Assembly: GCA_018266255.1 (NCBI GenBank) | Contig: JAFEAT010000003.1 | Span: forward strand, 486,226 to 550,225 | Source of the DNA: Cyanobacteria bacterium SZAS-4 | GTDB lineage: Bacteria; Cyanobacteriota; Vampirovibrionia; Obscuribacterales; Obscuribacteraceae | DNA: 64,000 nt | Direction: 5' to 3' | Shown: positions 27,082 through 36,140 of the stretch, piece after piece | Layout of the letters: the number at the start of each line of letters is the position of its first letter | Numbering within the stretch: position 1 is the stretch's first letter | The notes under the pieces: generated by a model | The model's input: the letters and a program-made list of their open reading frames with translations, nothing else | Told to the model about the DNA's origin: nothing | Database searches by the model: none | Program-made: the position numbers and the translations under genes

Positions 27082-27116
27082 GTTGAAAGTTCGGGAACTG
27101 AGATTCGCCGACTCAC
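27082..27116 (+). repeat. Copy of a fragment of the 20.5-kb orphan gene
   Basis: These 35 bases match 20788-20822 at 32 positions and encode KVRELRFADS in one frame that stops soon after. No gene start serves it, so it is a fragment, next to a LysR relic. Confidence 0.65.
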
Positions 27117-27129
27117 TAATTTGATAATT

Positions 27130-27206
27130 AGTATGCATGGAGTGCATGAAGTCGATTAGTCTTGAACACCGTCGAAGCATTTGCGAAGCCAAATGTGAAG
27201 GGATTA
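27130..27206 (-). pseudogene. Relic of a LysR gene 3' end and its flank
   Basis: Bases 27156-27206 align with the last ~50 bases of the intact LysR gene (39278-39337) but with a one-base deletion. The adjoining 20 bases at 27130-27149 (ATGCA-N5-TGCAT core) recur at 37316-37335 beside another LysR relic, so the 3' flank was copied along with the gene end. Confidence 0.65.
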
Positions 27207-27224
27207 GGCGACCTAATTGGCGGC

Positions 27225-27662
27225 TTATTTGCTCACAGCTTCCTGTCCGAACATGACGTTGAATTTCCCGAACAGAACATCAAGCCTGTAGATCCTCGCA
27301 GGATAAGCCAGCATCTCATGAAGCTCGTCCACACGTTTGAAGTTTTGTCCACCTGGACCGGCGTCATGTACATGTCTTGCCTGAGCATCTGGAAATGCTT
27401 CGAAAATGCCAAATGTGGTGTCTGAATATCGGTTGGCAAACCAAGGTCCTGTTAACGGTTCTTTTTTTACGCCCTCAAGAATGTCTCGAAGGAAGTTTTG
27501 AACTTGTTCTCCTTTGCCCGGCTTTGCCTCCAGATGAATGTAATAGGCTTTTTGACCAGGCGTGTCATCGACCCCTGTCACGACAAAACCAGGGTGAACA
27601 GGATCATCTCTTAGGAGTTCTGCTGGAAAAGGCAATGGTCCGGGTGAAATATTATCGCTCAT
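27225..27662 (-). CDS. Antibiotic-biosynthesis-monooxygenase-like (ABM) protein (145 aa)
   Basis: The central 95 residues match the small ferredoxin-like ABM fold: AYYIHLEAKPGKGEQVQNFLRDIL, then GPWFANRYSDTTFGIFEAFPDAQARHVHD. Members oxidise quinones or haem or act as dimeric lyases, without cofactor or with only a simple one. It is divergent from a TetR regulator, and its promoter at 27760-27789 is followed directly by a strong palindrome, so it is probably the TetR target. The substrate is unknown. Confidence 0.85.
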   Translation of the reverse strand: MSDNISPGPLPFPAELLRDDPVHPGFVVTGVDDTPGQKAYYIHLEAKPGKGEQVQNFLRDILEGVKKEPLTGPWFANRYSDTTFGIFEAFPDAQARHVHDAGPGGQNFKRVDELHEMLAYPARIYRLDVLFGKFNVMFGQEAVSK

Positions 27663-27733
27663 GAAAGCCTCTTTATGAATAATTGTTAATAACTTAAACG
27701 TACTACCAGTTGGTGTCTAGCATTTTGAATGAC

Positions 27734-27759
27734 AAGTCTACCTAACACTTGGTAGACTT
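27734..27759. promoter_or_regulatory. TetR-type palindromic operator
   Basis: AAGTCTACC, eight bases, GGTAGACTT: perfect 9-bp arms between the divergent ABM and TetR genes. It starts right after the -10 of the ABM promoter, where a bound repressor would block transcription. Confidence 0.75.
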
Positions 27760-27789
27760 AGTGTAACTCGTGGGAATTTTTTTTGTCAA
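27760..27789 (-). promoter_or_regulatory. Promoter of the ABM gene
   Basis: On the minus strand a perfect TTGACA (27789-27784), an 18-base spacer and TACACT (27765-27760) read toward the ABM gene and run into the palindrome. Confidence 0.6.
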
Positions 27790-27831
27790 CCGTGTTTGCC
27801 AATTAAGTAAAATGGAGCTTTTGAGATCGCC

Positions 27832-28398
27832 ATGGCAAGTCCAAATGTAATTTCCAAAGAAAAGATCATGGTAGCTGCCACGAAGATGGCGCAAGACCAC
27901 GGCTATGGCGGCTTGAATTTTCGAGAGTTGGCAGAAGCTGTCGGAATAAAGCCTGCAAGTATCTATCATCACTTCCCAAGCAAAGCTGATCTTGCAGCGG
28001 CTATTGCAACAAAGTATTGGAAGGACTGTGCCACCGACCTGGAGACAATTTCCTCAGCCCTCGACCCGATATCCAGCCTTAAAAAGTATCCAGTCACGTT
28101 TCGTCGATCGTTGCAGAATGAAAATCGAATCTGCCTAGCTTCTTTTCTCGCTGCCGAACGCACTGACATTCCCGAGAAAGTATTGATAGAGGTGTATAAA
28201 TTTGCTGATGTAAATATCGCTTGGCTCTCCAAAATGTTGAAGGCTAGCGGTTCGGAAGAAAAGACATGCGAGCCGCGAGCTCGTGCAATTTTTGCGGCAA
28301 TCGCTGGCGCTCAGATGATTGCTCGAAGCCGCGCGGATATCGACATCTTCGATTCGATTGTGGCTGATTACCAGGCGTCAGGATTTCTTCCCTCTTAA
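27832..28398 (+). CDS. TetR/AcrR-family repressor (188 aa)
   Basis: An N-terminal three-helix DNA-binding domain (KEKIMVAATKMAQDHGYGGLNFRELAEAVGIKPASIYHHFPSKADL) matches TetR proteins, including the IYHHF recognition signature. The C-terminal ligand domain has Cys residues (ICLAS, KTCEPR). It is divergent from the ABM gene across a perfect palindrome, so it most likely represses it and is relieved by a small molecule that the ABM enzyme handles. Confidence 0.93.
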   Translation: MASPNVISKEKIMVAATKMAQDHGYGGLNFRELAEAVGIKPASIYHHFPSKADLAAAIATKYWKDCATDLETISSALDPISSLKKYPVTFRRSLQNENRICLASFLAAERTDIPEKVLIEVYKFADVNIAWLSKMLKASGSEEKTCEPRARAIFAAIAGAQMIARSRADIDIFDSIVADYQASGFLPS

Positions 28399-28399
28399 T

Positions 28400-28634
28400 T
28401 TAGCTGCATATTAGCAATTGACGCGCCGCGGCACCGTATATGGTGAGGCTTAATAGCGAGTCCTGGTGGAAAATATTTTCATATGCCAGAGCGCTATCAC
28501 GCGTTTCTTTGTTATCACTATCAAGCAACGATTTGATCTGGAACATCAGCCCCCGATCGATAAGTAGCGTTCGATTAGTCTCGAACACTGTTGAAGCATT
28601 TGCGCAGCCACACGTGCATGGGATTGTTTTGGTT
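28400..28634 (-). pseudogene. Relic of a LysR gene end plus the start of a HEAT-like gene
   Basis: Bases 28575-28634 encode the last 19 residues and stop of a LysR protein, 54 of 60 bases identical to 39278-39337. Downstream (28400-28570), a frame with FQIKSLLDSDNKETRDSALAYENIFHQ resembles the HEAT-like gene that follows the intact LysR at 39.2 kb (GSIFHQRTRYQ), then degenerates. The pair is therefore a decayed copy of a LysR-HEAT module. It fills most of the 360-base gap here. Confidence 0.65.
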
Positions 28635-28760
28635 TCAAGCGCGCGTCGGTTTGCAGGCGCGGACTCGGATCTGCTCAATATGCGCTTAAAGCTGTTACAC
28701 TGCCCTTAGATATAGACATGATGGAATGGGTCACTACTTCTTGCTGGACACTTCGCTTGT

Positions 28761-29777
28761 ATGTTTATCAAGAGAGAAATTCCTCTTCGCATCATTCTGT
28801 TCTTCTCCTGGAAAGCTATCATTGGCTTCTTTGTGTTAAGCGCTGCAGTTTACGTAGCTTACACTCATCTAAATATAAAGACGATCGCCATTCCATTCGA
28901 GCCGATAGCGGCAATCGGAATAGCGGTGGCTTTTTATGCAGGCTTCAAAAATAATTCGTCGTATGAACGGTTGTGGGAAGCACGGAAACTCTGGGGCAAG
29001 ATTACTAATGAAAGTAGATCTATTGCTATGCAAACTTTGGCATTGTTTTCCGGATGCGCGGATTCGTCAAAGGAAATGGAGGCAACCAAAAAAGAACTGA
29101 TTTATCGGCAGATCGCTTGGGTGAACATGGTTCGTTTGCAGTTACGCAGAAATATCGTCTGGGAGGCAGAGCCCCTAAATAAATTGCCGCATATTGAAAT
29201 CGTGCGACTGCACCGCCAGGAAGAAGAGTATGAACAACAAGTTCAACTATGCCTGCTGCAATTCACCTCGAAGTCTGAATATGAACAGGTAAGATCCAAA
29301 AACAATATTGCCTCTGAACTTCTGAGCATCCAAACACGGCGTATTTTTGAATTGAAAGCGGAAAAAATGCTTGATATAGAAGAAGCAAGCGAATTTCATA
29401 AGCATATTGATAACTGCGTTGATGCCCAGGGTGGCTGTGAACGAATCAAGAGCTTTCCGTTTCCACGACAGTATGCTTATTTCAGTGTTGTGTTCATAGT
29501 TATCTTCTGTAGCCTCCTTCCTTTCGGTATCATTCACAATATTGAAAAGATGAATCCGACGATGACATGGTTAACCATTCCTGTAAGCGTGCTTGTTTCC
29601 TGGGTTTTTTACACCATGGAAAAAATTGGTGATTCTAGTGAAGATCCATTTGAAAATGGACTGAATGATATTCCAATGTCCGCAATCTGCAGAAACATCG
29701 AAATTGATCTGAGAGAATTACGCGGCGAAACGGAGTTGCCACCCAGACTAGAGGCACACGCCAATATTTTGTTGTAG
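28761..29777 (+). CDS. Bestrophin-like channel protein (338 aa)
   Basis: Bacterial bestrophin homologues (UPF0187) form pentameric anion or cation channels. Visible family features: IKREIPLRIILFFSWKAI at the start, the FYAGFKNNSSYERLWEARKLWG stretch near residue 60, QGGCERIKSFPFPRQYAYF near 235, and the DPFENGLNDIPMSAICR end. Four membrane segments stand near 15-35, 45-60, 240-262 and 268-290. It stands alone; the ion and the regulation are unknown. Confidence 0.9.
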   Translation: MFIKREIPLRIILFFSWKAIIGFFVLSAAVYVAYTHLNIKTIAIPFEPIAAIGIAVAFYAGFKNNSSYERLWEARKLWGKITNESRSIAMQTLALFSGCADSSKEMEATKKELIYRQIAWVNMVRLQLRRNIVWEAEPLNKLPHIEIVRLHRQEEEYEQQVQLCLLQFTSKSEYEQVRSKNNIASELLSIQTRRIFELKAEKMLDIEEASEFHKHIDNCVDAQGGCERIKSFPFPRQYAYFSVVFIVIFCSLLPFGIIHNIEKMNPTMTWLTIPVSVLVSWVFYTMEKIGDSSEDPFENGLNDIPMSAICRNIEIDLRELRGETELPPRLEAHANILL

Positions 29778-29856
29778 AGGTTAAGTGTGGCGACGATTGC
29801 ATCTGTGAATCATCCGGAGTTCCCAATAAATGGCGAACAATCTACGCTGGATAATT

Positions 29857-31521
29857 CTAATTAGACAACAAACTATGCACGCAAGTCACAGCAAGTGAGC
29901 CGTCTCCCACCGCGAAGCCAACTCGTTTTGTGCTACCAGATCTGATATCACCTGCGACTAGTACATTTGGCATTGTTGTCTCGAGCGGGCAGGGATCACG
30001 ATCTTTTAGAGGCCACTTGCCTGAAGTCTTGGCGTCGATGCCAGCTTTTAAAAAGCCTTTACTGTCCCGCTCAATTGTGGTTGGTAACCACGTGTGAGAC
30101 GGTTCCGCACCAATGAAGACAAAAATCGCTGACACAGGAATATTCTTATTAGACGTAGCAATTGCATGTTCGGTGGCACCAATTGTACTACCGGAACATA
30201 CGTCAATACTTTCTATTTCGTGTTCTCCATTTACTTTTTGAATGGTCGAGTGCTCGTACACCACTATATCGGGGTTAGCCCTGATACGATTGGTCAAATA
30301 GTCCGACATGTTGGGTCCAAGTGTACTGCGAACTACCATGTGCACCTTGCGTCCTGGACAGCATTCGGTCAAATACATCGCAGCCTGACCAGCTGAATTT
30401 CCGGCACCGACAACAGCGACGTCAGTCTTGTCGTGCAAAGTAGCCTCGACCATTGTGCAGGCATAGTACACTCCGGCACGTTCGAAGCGATCAGCATTTT
30501 CTGCATCCAATTTTCGCCACACAACTCCGGCAGCAACGAGAACTACACGAGCCGAAATGACAGCTCCGCAATCTAACGGCAAGGCGTAGCGTCCGTCCTC
30601 ACTTAGTGTAATGTTATGTACTTCCACAGGTGCCACCAGCTGTGCACCAAACTTAAGCATTTGCAAGACGCCGCGCGTTGCTAATTCGGTTCCAGAAAGT
30701 CCTGAGGGGAAACCGATAAAGTTCTCGATTTTGGAAGAACCGCCGGCCTGCCCTCCAGGTCCAAGTTTATCCAGAACGAGCGTGGATAGCCCCTCTGATG
30801 CTGCATAGACAGCAGCAGCTAAACCGGCGGGACCCGCACCTATAATTGCAAGATCAACAGCATGATTTGGACAATGCCGCCACACACCGGCACCATCTGC
30901 GATATCACGCAGAGTAGGACGCTGTAGGGTAGATCCATTTGGACATTGAACCACTGGCAAATTGGCTGGCGAACCAAGTTCCGTGTAAACTGTTTGCCCA
31001 TCAGCGGTATTCGGATCGTAATAGGAAAAAGGAACAAAGTTCTTATAGAGAAACTCCCTGATCAAGGTAGTTTCCTTGCAGCGTGCAGGACCCACGACTT
31101 TTAATCCAAGTTTGCCTCGCCTTTGCAGCATATTTCGTCTGCTGAACAATGTGGTTAACATCTTGTCTGACAGCTTGGGCACTCTTAAAAGTACTTCGTG
31201 CAATTTCGCATTCGGAACGCGCAAAATTTCAGTCGTTCCTTTCGCTCGTCCAGTGATTATGATCGGGCGCCCTGTGAGTAGATCAATATCTCCTGCAAAT
31301 TGACCTACCTCATGCACGGCTACGACAGAATTGTCTTCTGGATTCAAAACTTCAATTTTGCCACTTTTCACGACAAACAAGTCTAGTTCCTCGCTGCCTG
31401 CCGAAAAGACAATTTCATTGTCTTCATAATGCTCGATAACGGTGTAAGGTGCCAGAAATTTCAGTTCTTCTTCAGTCAGCGTTTCAGCTTCAGAGGCGGG
31501 GTCAGTTGATGTGGCTGGCAT
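29857..31521 (-). CDS. cNMP-binding/thioredoxin-fold/thioredoxin-reductase-like fusion (554 aa)
   Basis: Three parts are visible. Residues 25-135 are a cyclic-nucleotide-binding-like beta roll (EHYEDNEIVFSAGSEE, QFAGDIDLLTGRP). Residues 137-225 have a glutaredoxin/thioredoxin-like fold. Residues 225-554 are a FAD/NAD(P) reductase with GAGPAGLAAAVYAASEG, NAD motif VGAGNSAGQAAMYL and C-terminal AGDIRSGSTKR-GFAVGDG. The redox CxxC of thioredoxin reductase is absent; the position reads YYACTMVEA with a single Cys, so electrons probably go to another acceptor. Such fusions occur in many bacteria, with unclear substrates. Confidence 0.9.
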   Translation of the reverse strand: MPATSTDPASEAETLTEEELKFLAPYTVIEHYEDNEIVFSAGSEELDLFVVKSGKIEVLNPEDNSVVAVHEVGQFAGDIDLLTGRPIIITGRAKGTTEILRVPNAKLHEVLLRVPKLSDKMLTTLFSRRNMLQRRGKLGLKVVGPARCKETTLIREFLYKNFVPFSYYDPNTADGQTVYTELGSPANLPVVQCPNGSTLQRPTLRDIADGAGVWRHCPNHAVDLAIIGAGPAGLAAAVYAASEGLSTLVLDKLGPGGQAGGSSKIENFIGFPSGLSGTELATRGVLQMLKFGAQLVAPVEVHNITLSEDGRYALPLDCGAVISARVVLVAAGVVWRKLDAENADRFERAGVYYACTMVEATLHDKTDVAVVGAGNSAGQAAMYLTECCPGRKVHMVVRSTLGPNMSDYLTNRIRANPDIVVYEHSTIQKVNGEHEIESIDVCSGSTIGATEHAIATSNKNIPVSAIFVFIGAEPSHTWLPTTIERDSKGFLKAGIDAKTSGKWPLKDRDPCPLETTMPNVLVAGDIRSGSTKRVGFAVGDGSLAVTCVHSLLSN

Positions 31522-31545
31522 ATCATCACTCCTGTAATGAGCGGT

Positions 31546-31728
31546 TCAAATGTGAAACGCAACGGTAGTGTGCAGAAACCGAAGGAATTGAACTGAGGCT
31601 AAGCAAAATCGCGTGACCCCACAGGTCAAACGCGATTCAGAAACAGTCCGGAACACCAGAGGACTATGGCCGGCGCATCCAAGCGCAATCAAAACGCCCA
31701 TGATCAGGCTGAAGATGCCACGAAGCAT
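31546..31728 (-). pseudogene. Doubtful relic of a small membrane protein
   Basis: From ATG 31728 the frame reads like a membrane peptide (MLRGIFSLIMGVLIALGCAG) and then loses that character, while another frame continues hydrophobically. This suggests a frameshifted remnant. The rest of the 590-base gap between the neighbouring genes shows nothing I can support. Confidence 0.25.
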
Positions 31729-32116
31729 CCCTTTTGTGATTCTTGAGGGGAATGATACCATAGCGGCGAATTTCAAGGTAAAGCGGCGGCAGCGAATTAT
31801 ATATTTTTGCTCTGCCACAAAAAATACTCTGCCACCGGTGCCTCAGGCTTGCAGAATTGTATTTAAATGGGCAAGGTGTTCTAGTAATCTTTGATGCATT
31901 CTCTTCGTTTCGCGCATTTTATACCAATCGCGCCGTTTTTATTCGACGTAGAAGCCGTGAGAGTTTCCCGCATACGTTTTCGAGAAGCGATCGTTTGTAT
32001 CGGGCATCTCACCTGAAAGCCTGTGGCAATCATCTCCAGTTGACGATTCTGAACCACCATCCAACGAGTGAAATTGGAGTATGCTAGCAACGAAATTTGA
32101 AGGAGAATTGCATAAG

Positions 32117-32536
32117 ATGGACAAAATAAATTCCTTGTGTTCGATCCTTCTACAACCATGGATGCGAGCCTTTGATTTTGGTGGACGTTCGAGGAGACGC
32201 GAGTATTTCATTTTCTACATCGAGCTAGTTGCTGTTGTTTGGACAATCTTTCAAGCCTGCAACTTAAGAACCGATCCTGACAAACTGATTGACGGCGCCG
32301 CTGTGTTCAATCAGATGCCTATTGCTGCGCAACTTGTACTTGTAGCCATTATTTTGATGTCACTAATACCGGGATTAGCAGTGCAAGTAAGAAGGTTGCA
32401 CGATCAAAATCGAACGGGCTGGTGGCTTTTGCTGGGTGGAATTCCGTTTCTCGGTCACTTCATTGTTTTCTTGCTGATGTTGGCTGGTGGCACCAACGGT
32501 GACAATAGATTTGGCTCGAATCCACGTGAAGTTTAA
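32117..32536 (+). CDS. DUF805 membrane protein (139 aa)
   Basis: It has the family pattern: FDFGGRSRRREYFIFYI before the first membrane helix, VRRLHDQNRTGWWLLLGGIPFLGHFIVFLLM around the third, and the terminal GTNGDNRFGSNP. The function of DUF805 is not established; members are inner-membrane proteins. GGAG lies 11 bases before ATG 32117. It converges on the isonitrile operon with 13 bases between the stops. Confidence 0.9.
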   Translation: MDKINSLCSILLQPWMRAFDFGGRSRRREYFIFYIELVAVVWTIFQACNLRTDPDKLIDGAAVFNQMPIAAQLVLVAIILMSLIPGLAVQVRRLHDQNRTGWWLLLGGIPFLGHFIVFLLMLAGGTNGDNRFGSNPREV

Positions 32537-32549
32537 TTCTTTCAGCCAA

Positions 32550-33779
32550 TCATTGCACGACAACAAGTTCCGATTCCATGGCGCGAATCCTTTCGTAATC
32601 AGACATAACTGATTGCCGGTTGCCGGCCAAAGCGATGATGCCGATACTCGTCAAATAGTCCACTGTCTGTGGAACTTCATCTCCGTTCTTGAACCAAATA
32701 TTCTCATTTAAAAATGTCGGTAAGTCGGAAACTTGGTCAAAGACTTCTGCATTTGAGACTTTTCCGCGAATGGGAGATTTCAAAAAGACCGGCATAACCG
32801 TTTTCTTGAATGCATATTCTTTGGTTGAGACATCTCCGTCTGCATAGATCTCAACTAATTTGTCGGCTTGGCTGCTGCCTGAGGCTTCTCGAGCGAAACC
32901 AACAACTGGCCCACCACACATTCTGGCACCAGTTTCGATCAGGCGTGGTCCATCTTTTGTCAGCATTATTTCGTTGTGAGCGGCTCCCCAGCGAATCCCC
33001 AATGCGTCCAGGGCATTTTTTGTGTACTCGAATAATTGACCGTATGTCTCTTCGCTGTAAGGCACAAACTCAACATGATCGTAAACAGTTTCGCGACCAT
33101 TGAACGACATTTTATTGTATTTGATCAAATGAGCTAAATAGTGTTTACCATTGGCGCTGACGGTGCCTACCGCAAACTCAGTTCCTATCGCCTGTTCTTG
33201 CACGACCGCGGTTTCATTTGCTTTTCCGGTGATTTTGGATGGTTCGGATAGAACCTGATTGAAGGCTTTTCTCCAATCACCACGTGCAGGAATGTGAAAG
33301 ACATTGTCACTGCCTGCTGATGCTGCGGGTTTGACGATAAGCGGACAATCAATTAATTGGCTTGTCTTGATCCAATCTTCGACTGCATCTTCGGAAGCCG
33401 TATTGATTGTCTTGATCGCCGGGACGCCGGCGTTTTGCAAAGCTTCTTGCATCAGCGCCTTGTGCAGTCTGTTTTGCGATTTCTTGGGATCATTGGCAAA
33501 GTGTGGTGTCATTGCTAGTGCCAGAGCTTCGGCGAGAGGAACTCCCTCTTCGGCACCGGGCATGATGGCAAGCGGGTCGAACTTGTTAAGTATTTCGACG
33601 AGATTTGGTTGCTCCGGAATAATCTCGATAAAGTCCGATGTTCGAATTTTTGCTCCAAACCCAGTCCAATCTGATGTTTGAAGTGTTACCGCAATGGCTG
33701 GTATTCCCCGCGCCTTAAAAGCAGGAGCTAACTCGATGCCGGAAGACAACGGTTCAACAATGACTACTGGTCTGCTCAT
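32550..33779 (-). CDS. ATP-grasp ligase of the isonitrile operon (409 aa)
   Basis: ATP-grasp enzymes activate a carboxylate as acyl phosphate and join it to an amine or thiol. Seen here: N-terminal Rossmann-like region (VVIVEPLSSGIELAPAF), the nucleotide-binding part CPLIVKPAASAGSDNV, and the metal-ligand part AHNEIMLTKDGPRLIETGARMCGG. It resembles L-amino-acid ligases of the BacD type. It is the last gene of the PvcA-PvcB-FMO operon, overlapping the preceding stop as ATGA. In context it may couple the isonitrile acid, or an amino acid derived from it, to another unit; inference. Confidence 0.88.
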   Translation of the reverse strand: MSRPVVIVEPLSSGIELAPAFKARGIPAIAVTLQTSDWTGFGAKIRTSDFIEIIPEQPNLVEILNKFDPLAIMPGAEEGVPLAEALALAMTPHFANDPKKSQNRLHKALMQEALQNAGVPAIKTINTASEDAVEDWIKTSQLIDCPLIVKPAASAGSDNVFHIPARGDWRKAFNQVLSEPSKITGKANETAVVQEQAIGTEFAVGTVSANGKHYLAHLIKYNKMSFNGRETVYDHVEFVPYSEETYGQLFEYTKNALDALGIRWGAAHNEIMLTKDGPRLIETGARMCGGPVVGFAREASGSSQADKLVEIYADGDVSTKEYAFKKTVMPVFLKSPIRGKVSNAEVFDQVSDLPTFLNENIWFKNGDEVPQTVDYLTSIGIIALAGNRQSVMSDYERIRAMESELVVVQ

Positions 33780-35251
33780 GCGCTATATACCTTTGATGAA
33801 TTCAATTTTTTGATCGAACATAATTCAAGTAATGAATCAATTTTGTTCAGTGGTGCAGACTCTTGAATGTAGGAGTCAGGTCTTACTAGCACTGCCTGAT
33901 TTTCGTACTGTCTGCTGTCTGTCCAAAATTCTCCCTGGACTTCGTTTGGAAGAATCTGAATCACTTTCACAAACTCCGGAAATTTCAAATCGAATTTGCA
34001 CTCGCCGAAGATCAATAAGGTGAACTTCGTGTAGTCAACTAAAGAGTACAGCCGTACTCTGGCGTTGTCGTTGAACACTTCAAAATCGAAGAGTCGCGAG
34101 CCGTTCAGTCCGGAGTCTCCGTAGCGAACACCCATTCCTGTGATGTTTCCAGCACGTTTTTCTACGATCTTGACATAGTCTTCGGCGTGCGTGCCGCTGG
34201 CTGAAAATTTGGTCGAGCGAACAAGTTCGCCCGATGTCGCTATTACATCGAGAGCCACAGGTTTGCGCTCAGCTTCATAGCTGCGCAGAAGTTCTTTGGG
34301 TGCTTCGAAATTGAGCACCATATTTAGTTTCCACATCAAATTAAAGGCGTCTGCAAGACCGGTATTGAGCCCCTGCCCGCCGTTTACCGAGTGCACATGG
34401 CACGCATCTCCTACGAGAAAAACACGGTCATGCACAAAGAAGTTTTCGGCTACAGATTCTTTGACAGCAAATTTTGAAGACCAAACTATTTCTTTGAATG
34501 ACAAAGTATGAGGCTGCATCGCGCGATTGATTTTAGCAACCGCTTCATCCATGGTGAAATCTTTCGTATCCATTCTCACGTAGAATCGGTCGATGTCGCC
34601 TTCTCTGGGAATCCAGGCTACATCTGATGTTTCAGCTTGAAATACGATGATTTCAGGAACTTTGGGAAAATCCGTTTCGATAACTCCGTCGATTACAGCC
34701 CAAACAATTTGTGGTCGCGTGATCTCGAAAGGTATTTCAAAACGATCTCGCACAAAAGAATGAGCACCGTCAGCGCCAATAACGTAGCGCGATTGAATGC
34801 GCTCTCCGGTTGACAGCGTTGTCAGACATCCTGTGCTGTTGGTCTCGATACTTTCGATGGACGTTGAGCGTTTTACAGCCGCATCAATCTCTCTGAGTTT
34901 GCCATCTAAAAGTTTTTCCAAATGAGATTGTCCAATCATGAGGAAGTGTTTGTGCAAGCAACCTTCCAGCTGGTCCCACCACTTTGATTGGCGTGAAACA
35001 AATTTCCCATCGGCCCAAACAGAGCTTGTGTTGCAGGTCTTTCCCACAGGATAGAGCTCATCGAATAAGCCGACCAACTCGAGAAACTGCAATGTGCGTG
35101 CGTTGAGTGCGTCAGCTCTTCCTACTTCTAAGGGACCTTCTGACTTATCGATAACGACGACGTCGATGCCGCAAAGTTGACCGAGATATGCGCACATGAG
35201 TCCAACCGGACCGGCTCCAACAACTACTACATCAGCAACTCTTGTGCTCAT
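33776..35251 (-). CDS. FAD-dependent aromatic monooxygenase (491 aa)
   Basis: A class A flavoprotein hydroxylase of the PheA/TfdB type: GxGxxG motif VVVGAGPVGLMCAYLG at the start, NARTLQFLELVGL, the DG motif near IGADGAHSFVRD, and the second FAD motif FLVGDACHVHSVNGGQGLNTG near 285. The C-terminal domain is thioredoxin-like, as in phenol hydroxylases. Start ATG 35251 follows GGAGAG six bases away; ATG 35275 overlaps the PvcB stop but lacks such a site. In the operon it probably hydroxylates the aromatic ring of the isonitrile product or of its precursor. Confidence 0.88.
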   Translation of the reverse strand: MSTRVADVVVVGAGPVGLMCAYLGQLCGIDVVVIDKSEGPLEVGRADALNARTLQFLELVGLFDELYPVGKTCNTSSVWADGKFVSRQSKWWDQLEGCLHKHFLMIGQSHLEKLLDGKLREIDAAVKRSTSIESIETNSTGCLTTLSTGERIQSRYVIGADGAHSFVRDRFEIPFEITRPQIVWAVIDGVIETDFPKVPEIIVFQAETSDVAWIPREGDIDRFYVRMDTKDFTMDEAVAKINRAMQPHTLSFKEIVWSSKFAVKESVAENFFVHDRVFLVGDACHVHSVNGGQGLNTGLADAFNLMWKLNMVLNFEAPKELLRSYEAERKPVALDVIATSGELVRSTKFSASGTHAEDYVKIVEKRAGNITGMGVRYGDSGLNGSRLFDFEVFNDNARVRLYSLVDYTKFTLLIFGECKFDLKFPEFVKVIQILPNEVQGEFWTDSRQYENQAVLVRPDSYIQESAPLNKIDSLLELCSIKKLNSSKVYSA

Positions 35252-35271
35252 TGGTAACTCTCCAGATGTGT

Positions 35272-36138
35272 TCATTGATAAGACTCCAGACCTGGGTTGT
35301 TGAACGGTGGATCACTAAGGACGTGAACTCTTTGTATGTGACGCGGAGTTTTGGACACAAATTTTTCTCTGCCGTGTAATAGCGAAAAATTATCGGCGAT
35401 TACGACATCACCACTTTGCCACTCATGAGCGTAGAGATTGTTCGGCGAATAAAGAGCGTCTTCTAAACTTTGATGGAAATCACTCAACTCGTCACTGTCA
35501 ACACCTGTAAATTCAAGCACTGGTGGATTGACGAAATGCCCTTTGGCTGCGGTGTGAGGCTCGCCGTAGCGTATTACAGAGATATCTCGGTGCGGATGCT
35601 TGGTGATGATCGGCGACAAAGTCTTGCTGTTATAAAATTCCATCTTTCTTTCGTAGATGCCAGTCACTCTGGCCCACTTTTCTTTTGTTTGAGAAGATGC
35701 TGATTGCAATGCCACAATGGTGTTCGAAAAGGTTGTTGCTCCGCCTTGACCTGGCAGCGGTGCTTTTACGCAATGAAAAATCTGATATTCGGGGATTTGT
35801 GGTCTGTACATTCCATCCCAATGTAGTGGCACATAGCTATTGTCAAAAATATGATCTTCGGGATTTTCTTGTTGTATCAGTTCGAGCACTTTTCCAAATG
35901 GCCAGAGGCTCACTTCACCCCATGATTCGCAATAGTCGGAAAATTGCTCGGCATTATCGAACGTCTCAAACCCTCTCAGTACAATCAGTTGATTCAGCCT
36001 GAACAAATGACGCAGAGACTCGACGTTTAGATCTTGAACTTGCGTTTTGTCGCTCTCAGGTTCAACGAGTACTCCAAACGGTTTCAGATTTGTGACTTTG
36101 AAATCTAACGGCTTGAGATTCGTGATTTTGAAATTCAC
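35272..36138 (-). CDS. pvcB: PvcB-like Fe(II)/2-oxoglutarate oxygenase (288 aa)
   Basis: TauD-family fold with the iron triad: HWDG motif near residue 107 and distal His in LLHGREKF near 248, plus the 2-oxoglutarate Arg in RHIQRVHVL. Length equals known PvcB/IsnB proteins, which convert the isonitrile amino acid made by PvcA into a vinyl isonitrile by oxidative decarboxylation or into a desaturated acid. GTG 36138 is preceded by GGGAGG inside the end of the pvcA-like gene; only two bases separate them, so they are coupled. The symbol is by family and context; the product is unproven. Confidence 0.85.
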   Translation of the reverse strand: MNFKITNLKPLDFKVTNLKPFGVLVEPESDKTQVQDLNVESLRHLFRLNQLIVLRGFETFDNAEQFSDYCESWGEVSLWPFGKVLELIQQENPEDHIFDNSYVPLHWDGMYRPQIPEYQIFHCVKAPLPGQGGATTFSNTIVALQSASSQTKEKWARVTGIYERKMEFYNSKTLSPIITKHPHRDISVIRYGEPHTAAKGHFVNPPVLEFTGVDSDELSDFHQSLEDALYSPNNLYAHEWQSGDVVIADNFSLLHGREKFVSKTPRHIQRVHVLSDPPFNNPGLESYQ

Positions 36139-36140
36139 GA

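Noticed and set aside
26983..27192. N-terminal extension of the secreted beta-protein
   Set aside because: It consists of relic DNA; a signal peptide begins at 26982.
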